A stretch of DNA of 64,000 nt from Paracoccus solventivorans (GTDB lineage Bacteria > Pseudomonadota > Alphaproteobacteria > Rhodobacterales > Rhodobacteraceae), in assembly GCF_900142875.1 (NCBI RefSeq), contig NZ_FRCK01000002.1:372001-436000 (forward strand), written 5' to 3'. The notes beneath the pieces are model-generated. The model was not told the DNA's origin. It did not search any database and saw nothing but the letters and a program-made list of their open reading frames with translations. Below are positions 63,855 to 64,000 of the stretch, piece after piece. The first letter of the stretch is position 1, and the number at the start of each line of letters is the position of its first letter. The position numbers and the translations under genes were made by a program.

Positions 63855-64000
63855 TCAGCCAGCGACCAGCTTCCTGGCGGCCAAAGCTTTGAGAGCGACC
63901 CGGGTTGCCGGCGCCGGCTTCGAATTCAATGTCCGTCCCGCCAGCCAGGAAGATGAGGTGGGATTGCGGATTTCGGTACGCATATTGTGCGCAAGGACTT
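63855..64000 (-). CDS. Possible C-terminal end of a gene running off the window
   Basis: The minus-strand frame ending in TGA at 63855 is open to the window edge for about 48 codons (ending ATRVALKALAARKLVAG). It lies 108 bp upstream of the ATPase and could be the tail of the preceding gene, but a second frame is also open here and no domain is recognisable. Confidence 0.3.
   Translation of the reverse strand, partial: VLAHNMRTEIRNPTSSSWLAGRTLNSKPAPATRVALKALAARKLVAG

Overview
The window looks like a chromosomal segment of a GC-rich alphaproteobacterium of the Rhodobacteraceae, probably Paracoccus or a close relative. The evidence is the very high GC of the first 28 kb, the dense packing of genes, recurrent intergenic hairpin repeats of a kind I associate with Rhodobacterales, and the relatives of the proteins (Ti-type TraA/TraC/TraD, HNOBA-linked diguanylate cyclase, DUF3572). 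No 16S gene or species marker is present, so the genus is an inference.

Core part (1-28.2 kb): a penicillin-acylase family protein (cut by the window edge), a beta-hydroxyacid dehydrogenase, cardiolipin synthase, an acrR-acrA-acrB RND efflux operon with a recognisable AcrR-type operator, typA/bipA, a TetR regulator, a 2Fe-2S ferredoxin, an envelope operon (L,D-transpeptidase, LpxD, acyl carrier protein, ketosynthase), a divergent Tat-type DUF882 protein, and manC. Next comes a signalling cluster: a heme-ligand-less H-NOX protein overlapping an HNOBA-GGDEF cyclase, DUF3572, and a PleD-like cyclase with decayed receiver domains. It is followed by cysS, cimA, a phytoene-synthase-like protein and tRNA-Ser(UGA). 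Two intergenic stretches hold imperfect repeats, including a three-copy repeat of about 165 bp.

Mobile element (28.25 to about 40.1 kb): a large serine recombinase abuts the 3' end of tRNA-Ser, and its reading frame runs antisense through the whole tRNA before stopping. Behind it lie a HigBA toxin-antitoxin pair, an AlpA regulator, a set of small immunity-like genes (ComJ family, DUF3396 and unknowns), a strange 113-nt tRNA-Ser-like sequence, and a mobilisation module. That module has a MOBQ/TraA relaxase, TraC and TraD, and an oriT with an inverted repeat and an RSF1010/Ti-like nic site. No type IV secretion genes are visible, so it is best described as an integrative mobilisable element. 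Its far end was not located.

Accessory energy region (40.3-64 kb), lower in GC than the core: a YhiI/RbbA/YhhJ-type ABC exporter, an arginine deiminase operon (YfcC-type carrier, arcA, arcB, arcC) preceded by an FNR-type box, and a complete Na+-NQR operon nqrABCDEF-apbE-nqrM with a CBS-domain gene at its end. A penta-heme cytochrome c is divergent from NQR across a second FNR-like box. Then come a butanediol-dehydrogenase-like SDR, an AI-2E family permease and a P2A cation ATPase. Together these suggest an island for ATP generation and redox balancing at low oxygen. Its most unusual member is NqrB, which lacks the whole periplasmic loop carrying the covalent-FMN threonine, although NqrC and ApbE keep the flavinylation machinery.
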